A DNA stretch of 64,000 nucleotides from Trichocoleus desertorum ATA4-8-CV12 (GCA_019358975.1 JAHHIL010000006.1:124001-188000), one strand, 5' to 3'; shown: positions 1 to 9,024, counted from the stretch's first letter. Notes: a model not told the origin generated them from the letters alone. Numbers and translations are program-made.

Positions 1-50
1 ACTTAAGTCTTACAGAAACTATCAGGCCATACGGCAGTGAATTCGGGTAA
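1..50 (+). CDS. possible 3' end of a gene entering from the left edge
   Basis: One plus-strand frame is open from the window edge to a TAA at 48-50 and reads LSLTETIRPYGSEFG. A terminator-like hairpin follows 15 bases later, which fits a plus-strand gene ending here. The fragment is too short to identify, and an open frame of this length could be chance. Confidence 0.3.
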   Translation, partial: LSLTETIRPYGSEFG

Positions 51-64
51 AGCGGCACAAAAAA

Positions 65-98
65 AGCCAGCTCCCATAGCTGGCTACTTTTAATTTTT
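65..98 (+). terminator. rho-independent terminator
   Basis: A perfect 8-bp stem, AGCCAGCT (65-72) and AGCTGGCT (78-85), closes a 5-base loop. It is preceded by a run of A and followed by a T-rich tract (ACTTTTAATTTTT). It could serve a plus-strand gene ending at 50 and, by the A run, the minus-strand rqcH ending at 299. Confidence 0.75.
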
Positions 99-298
99 AA
101 TGACGTTGTCTTCTCAATTTGGAGGAACCTAAGCTGCGCGTTCCCACACTTGCAGCAGGTATAGGGTTATTGTTCCCGACTCCAGAAGTATTGTAACAAG
201 ATACACAAACTTTTTGTCATGAATGTTTACAGCAATTTTTGAGAAGCTGCATCACTCTTTAGCTGGAGCCAGATGACATCCTACCATTCATTTCAACT

Positions 299-2041
299 TT
301 AATTCTCTGGCACGGTTAAATAAAGGCGGGCTCGCTGAGGTTGGCCCCAAATCACTTGCTCTTGCTTATAAATTGCCATCCCTGGTTTTGCCCCCTTGGG
401 CTTGTAGACATATTTTGGCTCTGTGTAAACCACAGGAACTTGCTCGCTCTGACGGGCACGACTGTAATAGGCGGCTAAGTCAGCCGTAAATTGTAGGTCT
501 GCTTCTTCAGGAACCTTTCCTGGTTCTAGCCGCAAGAGGACATGACTGCCAGGAATTTCTTGAGTGTGGAACCATAGGTCATAATCGCCAGCGAGTCGGA
601 AGGTTAACTGATCATTTTGGCGATTATTGCGACCAATGAGTAACTCAAATCCGCTCGGCGTTTGAAAGCGATAGAATTCTGTACTAGTCTTACTCTCCGG
701 GCGACTGCGATACTCCAGTGACTCCAAATATTGCTGCTGAATCAATTCATCGCGAATTTCTTCTAAAGCGATCAGGTCAGCGGGGACTTGATAGCTAGCC
801 ATCTGCAATAGGGCCGCTTCTACTTGCTCCAGATAGTCCACCTCTACTTGTACCTCAGCTAGCAACGGCTCCACGGCCAAACGGGCTCGCTTAAGTTTCT
901 GGTGTTTTTTGTAGAGAGACTGAGCATTCTGTACGGCGTTTTTCTCCGGATCGAGGGCGATCGCCACAGGTTGCTCAGTATGAAAATCTGCCAACGTCAT
1001 AGCTTTCATTCCGGGTTGCCATTCTTGCAAATGGGCCATCAATAAGTCTGCTTGCTCTCGGTATTGGTCGGCTTGGTCCGATTGCGCCAAGCGCTGCCGA
1101 AACAAGTCAGCTTTGAGCCGCACTTTGGCCAAGACATTATTTACTTTTTGGGTCAACTGATGATGAAGCTGCGCAAACTCCTGGCGATTGAGTTGGGCGG
1201 TGTAGTACTGGTTGAGCAAGGTTTGTACAGACTCGACCGCTTGCGTCTGACCCCAACCCAAAACGGTATACCCCTGCTGAGTCCAGCCTGGATGCAGTTC
1301 ACAACTTTCTAGCGATCGCAACCAAGTTTGCCAAGCTGCAAACAACCGCTGCCACTCTGACTCGTCTAGGTCTTCTGTCGATCGCTCTGGGTCAAGTTCT
1401 ATCGCCTGCAACATTGACAACACTAAGGCTGAGCTTAAGCCACGATAATTCTTGATTAAGGTGCGCCGCAAAGCCCCAGGCACCAGGCTAATCCGTTCTC
1501 GCCAACGTTCATACGGCTCACTTAAGCTAGGGGCTGGATCAGTAAGTGCAGGCGGTAATTCATAGGGTTGTCCTGTGAGAATGGGGCGAACGCTGGACTG
1601 CTGGGCACTGACTTGATGAGCCGCTGTCACAATCAAGTTCTCCTGGTTCGCCAGGATGGCATTGCTGTACTTGCCCATAATTTCGACATACAGGTGCCAC
1701 AACGGGGGATCTCCAGGCCGTCGCGCAAACTGTAAATCCAAAGCACGTTCCCAAGGGGCGATCGCCTCAATCGCAACCAGGGCCAAGCCGCCCAGTTGAT
1801 GTTGGAGTTGCTGGCTAAAGGTAAATGTGTCAGGGGTGCGAGGGGGTGGGTCGCCCATGCAAAGACGGGCTGCTTGCGGGTGCCAGGAAATAGTCAGCCA
1901 ACTCCGGTGCTTTAGAGTTCGCAAGGCAATGGCCAGAGTAAAGCGATCGCGCTGATAGACCTGCTCCAGTCGGGATGGCAGCCAATCAGCTCGAAGTTCA
2001 CAGCAGGCAGCAGTTAGCGTAGTAAAGTCAACAGGTTGCAA
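299..2041 (-). CDS. rqcH: RqcH/Rqc2-type NFACT family ribosome quality-control protein
   Basis: The 580-residue protein has the NFACT layout: an N-terminal NFACT-N domain (about 1-220), a long helical coiled-coil section (about 270-430) and a C-terminal NFACT-R domain (about 450-560) with the signature DLWFHTQEIPGSHVLLRL. Family members bind obstructed 50S subunits carrying peptidyl-tRNA and recruit tRNA-Ala to add alanine tails that mark stalled peptides for degradation. Older annotations call it fibronectin-binding protein A. Its length matches cyanobacterial homologues. It starts with ATG and is divergent from remA. The function is inferred from the family. Confidence 0.9.
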   Translation of the reverse strand: MQPVDFTTLTAACCELRADWLPSRLEQVYQRDRFTLAIALRTLKHRSWLTISWHPQAARLCMGDPPPRTPDTFTFSQQLQHQLGGLALVAIEAIAPWERALDLQFARRPGDPPLWHLYVEIMGKYSNAILANQENLIVTAAHQVSAQQSSVRPILTGQPYELPPALTDPAPSLSEPYERWRERISLVPGALRRTLIKNYRGLSSALVLSMLQAIELDPERSTEDLDESEWQRLFAAWQTWLRSLESCELHPGWTQQGYTVLGWGQTQAVESVQTLLNQYYTAQLNRQEFAQLHHQLTQKVNNVLAKVRLKADLFRQRLAQSDQADQYREQADLLMAHLQEWQPGMKAMTLADFHTEQPVAIALDPEKNAVQNAQSLYKKHQKLKRARLAVEPLLAEVQVEVDYLEQVEAALLQMASYQVPADLIALEEIRDELIQQQYLESLEYRSRPESKTSTEFYRFQTPSGFELLIGRNNRQNDQLTFRLAGDYDLWFHTQEIPGSHVLLRLEPGKVPEEADLQFTADLAAYYSRARQSEQVPVVYTEPKYVYKPKGAKPGMAIYKQEQVIWGQPQRARLYLTVPEN

Positions 2042-2276
2042 AGTGAAAAATCGTACAAGTCACAGGATCGCTGCTCAGTCTAACGCTAATTGCACCGGAT
2101 CGATCACCGAGCTGAGGGATTAGTGAGTCAGATCTATACCCAAAGGTAGAAAGCTCCCTAGCAAGCCAAAAAACTCTGTTATGCTGCGAATTTTAGCCTT
2201 GTTAGTCCAAATTTTTGTAGATACCATTGAAATTAAGTATTTATGAACTCCTTACGCAGCCAAGCCGCAGTTCATT

Positions 2277-2543
2277 ATGGATATTAAGCTGATCAATATC
2301 GGTTTTGGCAATATTGTGTCTGCCAACCGAGTGGTTGCCATTGTCAGCCCAGAGTCCGCCCCCATCAAACGAATCATTACGGATGCCAGAGATAGGGGGC
2401 AACTGATTGATGCAACCTATGGGCGGCGCACCAGAGCAGTTATCATCACCGATTCGGGCCATATTATTCTTTCTGCTATTCAGCCTGAGACCGTCGCCAA
2501 CCGCTTCATTGTCAGTAAAGACGGAGCGGGCAACGATGAATAA
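2277..2543 (+). CDS. remA: RemA/DUF370 family regulator
   Basis: The 88-residue protein begins [12 protein letters not shown] and carries the conserved SPESAPIKR and [13 protein letters not shown] segments of the DUF370/RemA family. In Bacillus, RemA is a DNA-binding activator of biofilm matrix genes; the cyanobacterial role is not settled. It lies just upstream of gmk on the same strand, the arrangement common in cyanobacteria and Firmicutes, so the two are probably cotranscribed. An acidic tail of about 8 residues follows the core. Confidence 0.88.
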   Translation: MDIKLINIGFGNIVSANRVVAIVSPESAPIKRIITDARDRGQLIDATYGRRTRAVIITDSGHIILSAIQPETVANRFIVSKDGAGNDE

Positions 2544-2664
2544 CGACCGTGTCAAGCTCCTACTACAATCCTAATCCCTGCGGCTCCTACCGTTGAATCG
2601 ATCGCCTACAGATAGTGCTACCCTAAGAGGTTTAAGCAACGTAACTCGAACGGGTAGTGAGAGC

Positions 2665-3237
2665 ATGCAAGTAGGCAAATTGGTTGTATTGACTGGGCCG
2701 AGTGGAGTCGGAAAAGGCACCTTACTGCGATCGCTTCTACAACGCCATCCAGACCTCTATGTTTCTATTTCAGTCACTACTCGTGCTCCCCGCCCTGGCG
2801 AAGTTGATGGGCAGCATTACTACTTTGTGAGTCGTACCGAATTTGAGCGCATGGTCGCTGGTGGTGAGCTCTTAGAATGGGCAGAATTTGCGGGAAATTG
2901 TTATGGCACGCCCCGCCTAGCGGTAGAGCAACAGGTTCAGCAAGGCAAGTGTGTGATCTTAGAAATCGAGCTGGAAGGAGCTAGACAAGTTAGGCAAACC
3001 TTTCCGACTGCCTTTCGCATCTTTATCCTGCCACCTTCTTTGAATGAACTAGAGTTTCGCATTCGCAATCGGGCTCAAGACTCAGAAGAAGCGATCGCTC
3101 GACGCTTGCAGCGGGCACAAGCCGAAATGGATGCTGCCAGCGAGTTCGACATTCAAATCATCAATGATGATTTTGAGAAAGCTTTAACTGAGATTGAGGC
3201 TGCTTTGCTTGCGCCTGTTCATTGCTACAGCGTCTAG
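2665..3237 (+). CDS. gmk: guanylate kinase
   Basis: Phosphorylates GMP to GDP with ATP in purine nucleotide synthesis. The P-loop GPSGVGKG lies near the N-terminus. It is followed by the GMP-binding segment [11 protein letters not shown] with DGQHYYFVS, the lid region and the RxxxAxxE-like stretch [11 protein letters not shown]. The ATG at 2665 gives [14 protein letters not shown], a compact 190-residue enzyme. The frame is also open back to a TTG at 2593, which would add 24 residues, but that start has no visible ribosome-binding site. It follows remA closely and ends just before a structured intergenic repeat shared with convergent psaL. Confidence 0.93.
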   Translation: MQVGKLVVLTGPSGVGKGTLLRSLLQRHPDLYVSISVTTRAPRPGEVDGQHYYFVSRTEFERMVAGGELLEWAEFAGNCYGTPRLAVEQQVQQGKCVILEIELEGARQVRQTFPTAFRIFILPPSLNELEFRIRNRAQDSEEAIARRLQRAQAEMDAASEFDIQIINDDFEKALTEIEAALLAPVHCYSV

Positions 3238-3257
3238 TTGGCAGTTAAACCATAAAT

Positions 3258-3359
3258 TAAGGCAGTCAATCACACTTCCATTCCGACTAAAGCTACCAGT
3301 GAAGTGAATATATCAAGCTGGCAACTTTGAAGACTAAAAGTGAACGATTGACTGCCTTA
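3258..3359. repeat. 102-bp element bounded by a perfect 14-bp inverted repeat
   Basis: TAAGGCAGTCAATC at 3258-3271 is repeated in inverted form at 3346-3359 with no mismatch. The 74 bases between them hold a second inverted pair (CACTTC and GAAGTG). A 15-base palindrome, ATTCTTGTCAAGAAT, lies just beyond at 3373-3387, next to the psaL stop. The block sits between convergent gmk and psaL, so a bidirectional terminator, a small structured RNA or a tiny non-autonomous mobile element are all possible. No clear target duplication flanks it. Confidence 0.6.
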
Positions 3360-3389
3360 GAAATAACTCTAGATTCTTGTCAAGAATGA

Positions 3390-3911
3390 CTAGAAGGGAT
3401 TTTGCAGGAGTTGGATGTTAGCGAGTAGGGCGTAAGCAAAAGCTGCTCCACCAATTCCACCAATCAAGAATCCGCTGGCAAATTCGTTCCAACCCTCTTG
3501 GGCAGTCAAAGCTGCGGGTGGGTTGGGGGTGGTGATGGTTTGGGTTGGATCAGGAGGGCAACTGTTTGCATACAGCGACAAGCCGAGTGTCAAAATGACG
3601 ACTAGGCCAACAGTTGACAACAAACCAGCGAGGTTTGCCACATCTGTATCTCTCAAGGGACCTAGCTTGGCAAAGGGGCCAATGAGCCAGTAACCATGAG
3701 CCATGCCAATCTCCAAACCGCGTCGCAGTGGAGAAAGACCCCGCCGATAAGCAGGCAGGTTATTAATGTAAGCTTCTGTGAAACCTGAGGCGTTAATTGG
3801 GGTTTCCAAATTACCAGTTTGAGGGTCGCCGCCTGCAGGACGCACGACTTCCCGGTTTCTCGGATCGCCTAAGCGATCTTTTGATCTATCTATCGTTTCT
3901 ACGGGTACCAT
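3390..3911 (-). CDS. psaL: photosystem I reaction centre subunit XI
   Basis: PsaL is the membrane subunit at the contact between photosystem I monomers, needed for trimer or tetramer assembly. The 173-residue sequence shows a hydrophilic N-terminus with the conserved block TPINASGFTEAYINNLPAYRRGLSPLRRGLEIGMAHGYWL, given here only as a landmark across residues 38-77, and then hydrophobic helices including LAGLLSTVGLVVILTLGLSL and GFLIGGIGGAAFAYALLANI. The loop between them is proline-rich (CPPDP, then PNPP). It is downstream of psaF-psaJ on the same strand, 247 bp from psaJ. Confidence 0.96.
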   Translation of the reverse strand: MVPVETIDRSKDRLGDPRNREVVRPAGGDPQTGNLETPINASGFTEAYINNLPAYRRGLSPLRRGLEIGMAHGYWLIGPFAKLGPLRDTDVANLAGLLSTVGLVVILTLGLSLYANSCPPDPTQTITTPNPPAALTAQEGWNEFASGFLIGGIGGAAFAYALLANIQLLQNPF

Positions 3912-3948
3912 ATTGCTCTTTTAGTTAATAACGTTGTAGCCCTATTTT

Positions 3949-4029
3949 AAGTGAGAAGTCTATTCTCACTTCCCGAACCAAAGTGCACTTAAAAAAAATT
4001 AATTTTACACTTTGGTCAGTAATGGTTCG
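3949..4029. promoter_or_regulatory. psaL leader with two inverted repeats
   Basis: Upstream of psaL there is a perfect 9-bp hairpin, AAGTGAGAA (3949-3957) and TTCTCACTT (3963-3971), with a 5-base loop. A second inverted pair, CCAAAGTG (3978-3985) and CACTTTGG (4008-4015), surrounds an A/T-rich core. The first stem lies about 40 bases before the psaL start, so it would fall in a 5' leader or at the promoter. Neither stem is followed by a T run. A regulatory role is inferred from position only. Confidence 0.45.
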
Positions 4030-4034
4030 GCTAG

Positions 4035-4070
4035 GAAACTCGCGACTTCAAGAGGGCGATCGCGAGTTTC
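4035..4070 (-). terminator. hairpin downstream of psaFJ
   Basis: An 11-bp perfect inverted repeat, GAAACTCGCGA (4035-4045) and TCGCGAGTTTC (4060-4070), encloses 14 bases; the right arm overlaps a HIP1 octamer. It lies 89 bases after the psaJ stop, so it could end or stabilise the psaFJ transcript. No T run follows on either strand, so it may be a processing or stability element rather than an intrinsic terminator. Confidence 0.45.
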
Positions 4071-4158
4071 TCAAGTTAAAAACCTTGATCTTTCTAGAAC
4101 CAAGGCTTGCTAACTTAGCAAAGCAAGAATTCTAGGAAAAAGAAGTTCTTAGTGCAGT

Positions 4159-4284
4159 CTAAGGAGACAGAAAGAGGCCGTCGGGAAACGTTTTATTGAT
4201 CAGAATAAACGCTGTCAGCGCACCACTCACAAACAACACTGCTAATACAGGAGCATTAGACAGATACTTGACGAAATCATTCAT
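4159..4284 (-). CDS. psaJ: photosystem I reaction centre subunit IX
   Basis: A 41-residue one-helix membrane protein. It reads MNDFVKYLSNAPVLAVLF, then a hydrophobic helix, and ends NKTFPDGLFLSP. This matches the PsaJ pattern of a charged start, the YLSxAPVLA motif and FPDxLF near the end. PsaJ sits beside PsaF at the rim of photosystem I and helps hold chlorophylls. AGGAG lies a few bases upstream of the ATG. It follows psaF by 95 bp on the same strand, the usual psaFJ operon. Confidence 0.95.
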   Translation of the reverse strand: MNDFVKYLSNAPVLAVLFVSGALTAFILINKTFPDGLFLSP

Positions 4285-4379
4285 ACCAAACTCCTAAGGA
4301 CAAGCTAAAGGAGAAATAACGAAAATGGAAGCGAGAAGGAAATCAACTAAACTCTGGCAACAGAGTTCAGAGAACTTCG

Positions 4380-4928
4380 TTAGCGAGGAGAAACAGGAAT
4401 GTTTTCCTCTTTTTCGACCAGCTCTCCGCTGAGCAATTCTTTTACTGCTGCCAAAGGCCACAGCAAACCGCCGATAAAGCATTGAATTGCCAGAGGTACG
4501 TTGATTTGAATTTCGCTGTACTCTGGATAGTCGCTCTTTTTGACAGTTCTGATATAGCTACGGCCAGACCAACCTAACCAGCCAGCCAGATACAAGAAAA
4601 GCAACCCAGGATATTGGAAATCACCCCAGTGGCTAGGACGACCATCGGTGATCAAACGGGGCAAACCTTCAGGGCCGCAAAGCATCCCTTCATAGCGTGC
4701 AAACCGTTCCCGAGCCCGCTCAATTCTGCCTTTGATAAGTGCAGCAGAGTCGCTGTTGGGATCATATTTTTGCAAGCGGGCCTCTTGGCCTCTCACAGTG
4801 TTATTTAGACGTTGCTGAAAAGCAGGAGTCTCACCGCAGGGAACTAACCCAGCTACATCTGCTGAGGCAGGGGGGGCCATACCTAGCCAGAGGCAAACAA
4901 TGAGAACTAAAGCAAACAGTCGTTGCAT
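4380..4928 (-). CDS. psaF: photosystem I reaction centre subunit III
   Basis: PsaF is the lumen-exposed subunit with a membrane helix. The ATG at 4928 gives MQRLFALVLIVCLWLGMAPPASA, a signal peptide cleaved before DVAGLVPC. The mature part has the two conserved cysteines (VPCGE, MLCGPEG), the conserved GDFQYPGLLFLYLAGWLGWSGR segment, given here in outline for about residues 100-125, and a second hydrophobic stretch near residues 145-165. The frame extends upstream only to a TTG, whereas the ATG is preceded by AAAGGAAA. First gene of psaF-psaJ-psaL. Confidence 0.96.
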   Translation of the reverse strand: MQRLFALVLIVCLWLGMAPPASADVAGLVPCGETPAFQQRLNNTVRGQEARLQKYDPNSDSAALIKGRIERARERFARYEGMLCGPEGLPRLITDGRPSHWGDFQYPGLLFLYLAGWLGWSGRSYIRTVKKSDYPEYSEIQINVPLAIQCFIGGLLWPLAAVKELLSGELVEKEENIPVSPR

Positions 4929-4944
4929 GGAATCATTTCCTTTT

Positions 4945-4993
4945 GTTACAAAACTCAAAGTTTGTTGTACAAAAAGATTACGCTATTTGTACA
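4945..4993 (-). promoter_or_regulatory. psaF upstream region with repeated TTGTACA
   Basis: TTGTACA occurs at 4965-4971 and again at 4987-4993, 22 bp apart, with GTTACAAA at 4945-4952. Photosystem I genes in cyanobacteria are commonly controlled through the RpaB-bound HLR1 element, whose units resemble (G/T)TTACA(T/A)(T/A). These boxes are similar but not a clean HLR1 pair, so the assignment is tentative. Confidence 0.3.
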
Positions 4994-5095
4994 GGAAAGT
5001 TTGCTGAACTTGGAAGCAATCATACTCTTCCGAGTAGACCCAGTAAAGTTTTAAGTTACTAGAAATAGCTCATTCATTCAAAAAATTACCAGCGA

Positions 5096-6136
5096 ATGGC
5101 AACGGTTTTAGCACTTGAAACAAGTTGTGATGAAACAGCGGTCGCGATTGTTAAAAATCATCAAGTTTTAAGTAGTATTGTTTCTTCTCAGATTGATATT
5201 CATCAACAATATGGCGGGGTCGTACCGGAAGTTGCGTCTCGCCAACATGTAGAGATGATTAATTTAGCGATCGCTGAAGCGTTTCAGGAAGCGTCACTAG
5301 ATTGGTCTGCCATTGATGGGATTGCTGCCACTTGTGCCCCTGGGCTGGTGGGTGCCTTGCTCGTTGGCCTCACAGCCGCTAAAACCTTGGCCCTAGTTCA
5401 TCAAAAGCCCTTTGTTGGCATTCATCACCTAGAAGGCCATATTTACGCTTCGTACCTCACCGACCCAGCGCTAGAGCCACCTTTTCTCTGTTTGCTGGTT
5501 TCGGGTGGGCATACCAGCCTGATTTACGTCAAAGCTTGTGGTCACTACGAAACCTTAGGTCAAACTCGCGATGATGCCGCCGGAGAAGCCTTCGACAAAG
5601 TAGCTCGCCTGCTAAATTTGGGCTATCCCGGTGGTCCAGCGATCGATCGTCTTGCGACTCAAGGGAATCCTCAGGCTTTTCCCTTGCCCGAAGGCAATGT
5701 CTCACGGCCCGAAGGTGGTCATCATCCTTACGACTCCAGCTTTAGTGGTCTTAAAACTGCGGTGCTGCGCTTAACCCAAAAGCTTCAACAAGAAAGCAAC
5801 CAACTACCCGTTGCCGACCTCGCTGCCAGCTTTCAAGAAACTGTGGCGCGATCGCTAACTCGACGGGCGATCGCCTGTGCCCGCGATTATGGCCTCACCA
5901 CGATCACGATTGGGGGAGGCGTTGCCGCCAACAGCAGTCTACGCCGTCACTTACAAGCCGCTGCCGAAATGCACAATCTCCGAGTGCTTTTTCCACCCCT
6001 CAAATTTTGCACCGATAATGCGGCCATGATCGGGTGTGCTGCCGCTGATCACCTGAATCACGGTCATACTTCATCCCTAACCCTAGGAGCGCAGTCACGG
6101 CTGGCGATCGCCAACGTCATGCAGCTTTATCAGTAA
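5096..6136 (+). CDS. tsaD: tRNA N6-threonylcarbamoyladenosine transferase subunit TsaD
   Basis: Transfers the threonylcarbamoyl group to A37 of ANN-decoding tRNAs, working with TsaB and TsaE after TsaC makes the adenylate. The 346-residue protein starts [17 protein letters not shown], has the metal-binding HxExH-type segment [12 protein letters not shown], the [13 protein letters not shown] motif and the [12 protein letters not shown] motif, all typical of the Kae1/TsaD ASKHA fold. It is divergent from psaF. The partner tsaC is about 7 kb away; tsaB and tsaE are not in the window. Confidence 0.96.
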   Translation: MATVLALETSCDETAVAIVKNHQVLSSIVSSQIDIHQQYGGVVPEVASRQHVEMINLAIAEAFQEASLDWSAIDGIAATCAPGLVGALLVGLTAAKTLALVHQKPFVGIHHLEGHIYASYLTDPALEPPFLCLLVSGGHTSLIYVKACGHYETLGQTRDDAAGEAFDKVARLLNLGYPGGPAIDRLATQGNPQAFPLPEGNVSRPEGGHHPYDSSFSGLKTAVLRLTQKLQQESNQLPVADLAASFQETVARSLTRRAIACARDYGLTTITIGGGVAANSSLRRHLQAAAEMHNLRVLFPPLKFCTDNAAMIGCAAADHLNHGHTSSLTLGAQSRLAIANVMQLYQ

Positions 6137-6165
6137 CTACCGCAACTACCGAGTAAGTTTGCCAA

Positions 6166-7110
6166 TCACCCAGTCGCTCTGCGGGGAGCTACTTGCTCCT
6201 GAACTTCGTGTCGAGCCACAATTGCGCGCAGTTGAGCCACCACGGTATCCGGTTGCTCTACCATCGCCATATGCCCACAATTGGGAATCTCAATCACGTT
6301 ATCGCCACAGGCTCGAAAAGTTGGGTGAAAACTGGCTAAGTGCCGTACGTACTTGGGCTCCATGATGGGATCTTGCGCCCCCGCCATAAAATAAACAGGC
6401 TGTGGCAAACGGGACACCACATGAGGAAGATGATGCACCTCTTCTTCGGTAGTGGAATCCAGCAACGCTCCCAAGGCCGCTTGTGGATTAGCCATGACAA
6501 AATCGATCACCCGCTGCCGTCCCCAAACACGCTCAATCGGACGAGCGACAGTGGCACGGCTAAATAGTAAATCAATCAACGGCAGTTGCGAAAACCAGCG
6601 AGGCCGAAATCTTAAAATTTTGGCTCCTGCCGAGCGAAACCGCTCAAACTCCTCTTTGAGGTAAATGCCACCCCCTGCATTCAAGCAAATCACGCCCTTC
6701 ACAGCATCGGGTAACTGATGGCCTGCCCAGAGAGCAATACTGCCACCCAGGGAATGACCTACCAACCAAGCGTTAGAGATATTCAGCTGTTTTAATAAAA
6801 CGGCTAGATCTTGAGCGTAGGCAGCGGGTGTATATCTTGAAGCTTTAGGTGAGGCGATCGCTTCCTCTATCAACTCCGCAGTCACAGGAGACAAACTGCG
6901 CTGGTGATCGGAGATCGAGCATTGGGACTCGCCGAATCCACGCAAATCATAGGACAAGCATTGATAATCCGGTGACAACCGCTCAATTAATGGTTGCCAA
7001 TATTGACGGCTCAGGAGCCAACCGTGAATAAAAACAAGGACAGAGGGAGATGCAGTAGCCGCCGTCAAATCGTAGGCGTGCGGAACTCCTAGGACGTTAA
7101 TGCTGGTCAT
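6166..7110 (-). CDS. alpha/beta-fold hydrolase
   Basis: A 314-residue predicted serine hydrolase. The nucleophile elbow GHSLGGS lies near residue 118, an oxyanion-type segment VFIHGWLLSRQYW near residue 27, a candidate acid in AGAQDPIMEP, and the base in PNCGHMAMVEQPD. The order Ser-Asp-His is canonical. The substrate cannot be read from the sequence. AGGA precedes the ATG. It is convergent with tsaD, 29 bases apart. Confidence 0.88.
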   Translation of the reverse strand: MTSINVLGVPHAYDLTAATASPSVLVFIHGWLLSRQYWQPLIERLSPDYQCLSYDLRGFGESQCSISDHQRSLSPVTAELIEEAIASPKASRYTPAAYAQDLAVLLKQLNISNAWLVGHSLGGSIALWAGHQLPDAVKGVICLNAGGGIYLKEEFERFRSAGAKILRFRPRWFSQLPLIDLLFSRATVARPIERVWGRQRVIDFVMANPQAALGALLDSTTEEEVHHLPHVVSRLPQPVYFMAGAQDPIMEPKYVRHLASFHPTFRACGDNVIEIPNCGHMAMVEQPDTVVAQLRAIVARHEVQEQVAPRRATG

Positions 7111-7209
7111 ACTTTTATCCTAGCCCGAAGTTCAACTGAAACACCCTAGGGGCTTCAGCCGACATTACAGCAACAGGCCTTGGGCATCGAGCCATCCCAC
7201 TCGCTGAGC

Positions 7210-7935
7210 TTAGTGTCGTCGTCCTAGCAACCGTTGTCGGACTCCTTCAGCAATTTTCTGGCCAAGATACTCTGGAATTAAGTTTTCGTTGGGACCTAGC
7301 AAGTACAAAATCAAACGGGTTCGGCCCCGCCACACCAAAAGATTGGCGTTGACCACCAGCAAATCCTCTTGCCAAATGGCGTACATGACTTTGTAAAACA
7401 GACCCGGTTGGTTGTCGGCCTCAATTAGTAAGGCTGGCAGGTGGAACACTGGGTCTACATAGAACTCCGTTTCTACTTGCTCTAGTCCAGCGTCTAGATT
7501 AAACTCTACCGCCAGCATTTCTTCGACTTCAAACCGCCCTGCTAATGCCTCTCGCACCGCCCGACAGACGTTCTCCGCAGTTTTCTCGGTTAAGGTCTTG
7601 CCGCCTCGTGATACAACCAGCTTGATGAAAACCAGCATGGGTGGATAAATCTGCCCATACAAGCTGAGGCTATGAATGGTTAGCCCGTAAGCTGCCAAAA
7701 CTCCAAAAATATCGCTGAGTAAAAAAGACTGATTACGGTAGGCAAAATGTAGCGCACTCTTACTACCTTCCGGCTTCAGCTCAATCACCGCTTGCTTGGT
7801 TTTATAAAGCTGGTAAGCCAACCTCAGGTTTTGTAACTGAATTTCGCTGCTAACAAATTGCTCATAAAACTGGGGAAACGCTCGGTTGAAGCGCTTCAGC
7901 AGTTCTAGTGTGGACGATTTCAAACCCGAGGCCAT
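7210..7935 (-). CDS. ACT domain-containing protein
   Basis: A 241-residue soluble protein with two ACT-like segments: FLLSDIFGVLAAYGLTIHSLSLYG (about residues 70-95, shown as a landmark) and ALLIEADNQPGLFYKVMYAIWQ followed by VVNANLLVWRGR (about 165-210). The second resembles the ACT repeats of GlnD-type uridylyltransferases, but no nucleotidyltransferase domain is present. ACT domains bind small ligands, often amino acids; a regulatory role is likely but the ligand is unknown. It is widespread in cyanobacteria. Confidence 0.8.
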   Translation of the reverse strand: MASGLKSSTLELLKRFNRAFPQFYEQFVSSEIQLQNLRLAYQLYKTKQAVIELKPEGSKSALHFAYRNQSFLLSDIFGVLAAYGLTIHSLSLYGQIYPPMLVFIKLVVSRGGKTLTEKTAENVCRAVREALAGRFEVEEMLAVEFNLDAGLEQVETEFYVDPVFHLPALLIEADNQPGLFYKVMYAIWQEDLLVVNANLLVWRGRTRLILYLLGPNENLIPEYLGQKIAEGVRQRLLGRRH

Positions 7936-8125
7936 AACGGAGAGTACAACTCACTTGCTACAACAGAAGCCTGGACGAGAGAGCGATCGCCAAGGTGCAA
8001 AACTCAACCTTAGGTCAATTTCTCACAAATTTTCATCGTTCAACTTTTATTTCCTCAGATGATTTTCCCCGACAACTCGATCAATCTGATGAATAAGTGC
8101 AACGATGAGAATCAAGTTCGGAAGA

Positions 8126-8131
8126 TATACT
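8126..8131 (+). promoter_or_regulatory. possible -10 box upstream of the GNAT gene
   Basis: TATACT lies 45 bases before the start of the acetyltransferase and is followed by AGCTA. The same 11-mer, TATACTAGCTA, occurs upstream of the tRNA-Pro gene at 8874. No convincing -35 box is seen. Confidence 0.35.
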
Positions 8132-8137
8132 AGCTAG

Positions 8138-8752
<615 letters not shown>

Positions 8753-8873
8753 GCGCAAATTCAACTTGCACCTTCCCTCTCAGTATTCCCCATCTCTCTA
8801 GCTGCTCTTACCTGGCTTACAGGTTCGTTGCCGTAAAGCTAATTTTTTTGCTCACGGATGCTTGAGAGTAGGG

Positions 8874-8879
8874 TATACT
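8874..8879 (+). promoter_or_regulatory. -10 box of the tRNA-Pro gene
   Basis: TATACT lies 16 bases before the mature tRNA 5' end, a normal distance for a tRNA promoter. The upstream -35 region is weak. Confidence 0.5.
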
Positions 8880-8895
8880 AGCTAAGTGACGTTAA

Positions 8896-8969
8896 CGGGA
8901 TGTAGCGCAGCTTGGTAGCGCGCCTGCTTTGGGAGCAGGATGTCGCAGGTTCGAATCCTGTCATCCCGA
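8896..8969 (+). tRNA. trnP: tRNA-Pro (UGG)
   Basis: A 74-nt cloverleaf. The acceptor stem CGGGATG pairs with CATCCCG, the anticodon stem CTGCT pairs with AGCAG around the loop TTGGG-type sequence with anticodon TGG, and the T arm is GCAGGTTCGAATCCTGT. The discriminator is A and CCA is not encoded. UGG reads proline codons CCN. Confidence 0.95.
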
Positions 8970-8984
8970 TTTAGACAAGATTTT

Positions 8985-9020
8985 GCAAAAGCTCAGAGCC
9001 TAAAAGTTCTGAGCTTTTGC
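8985..9020. terminator. bidirectional terminator between tRNA-Pro and the binding-protein gene
   Basis: A perfect 13-bp stem, GCAAAAGCTCAGA (8985-8997) and TCTGAGCTTTTGC (9008-9020), encloses 10 bases, with ATTTTAT after it on the plus strand. It ends 16 bases after the tRNA and 5 bases from the stop of the minus-strand neighbour, so it can serve both. Confidence 0.8.
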
Positions 9021-9024
9021 CATT

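Noticed and set aside
4294-4482. 62-codon minus-strand frame overlapping psaF
   Set aside because: It lies over the 3' end of psaF in another frame and the true small gene here, psaJ, is beside it.
4945-4993. A true HLR1 element
   Set aside because: The boxes do not match the direct-repeat consensus and spacing, so only a tentative regulatory region is reported.
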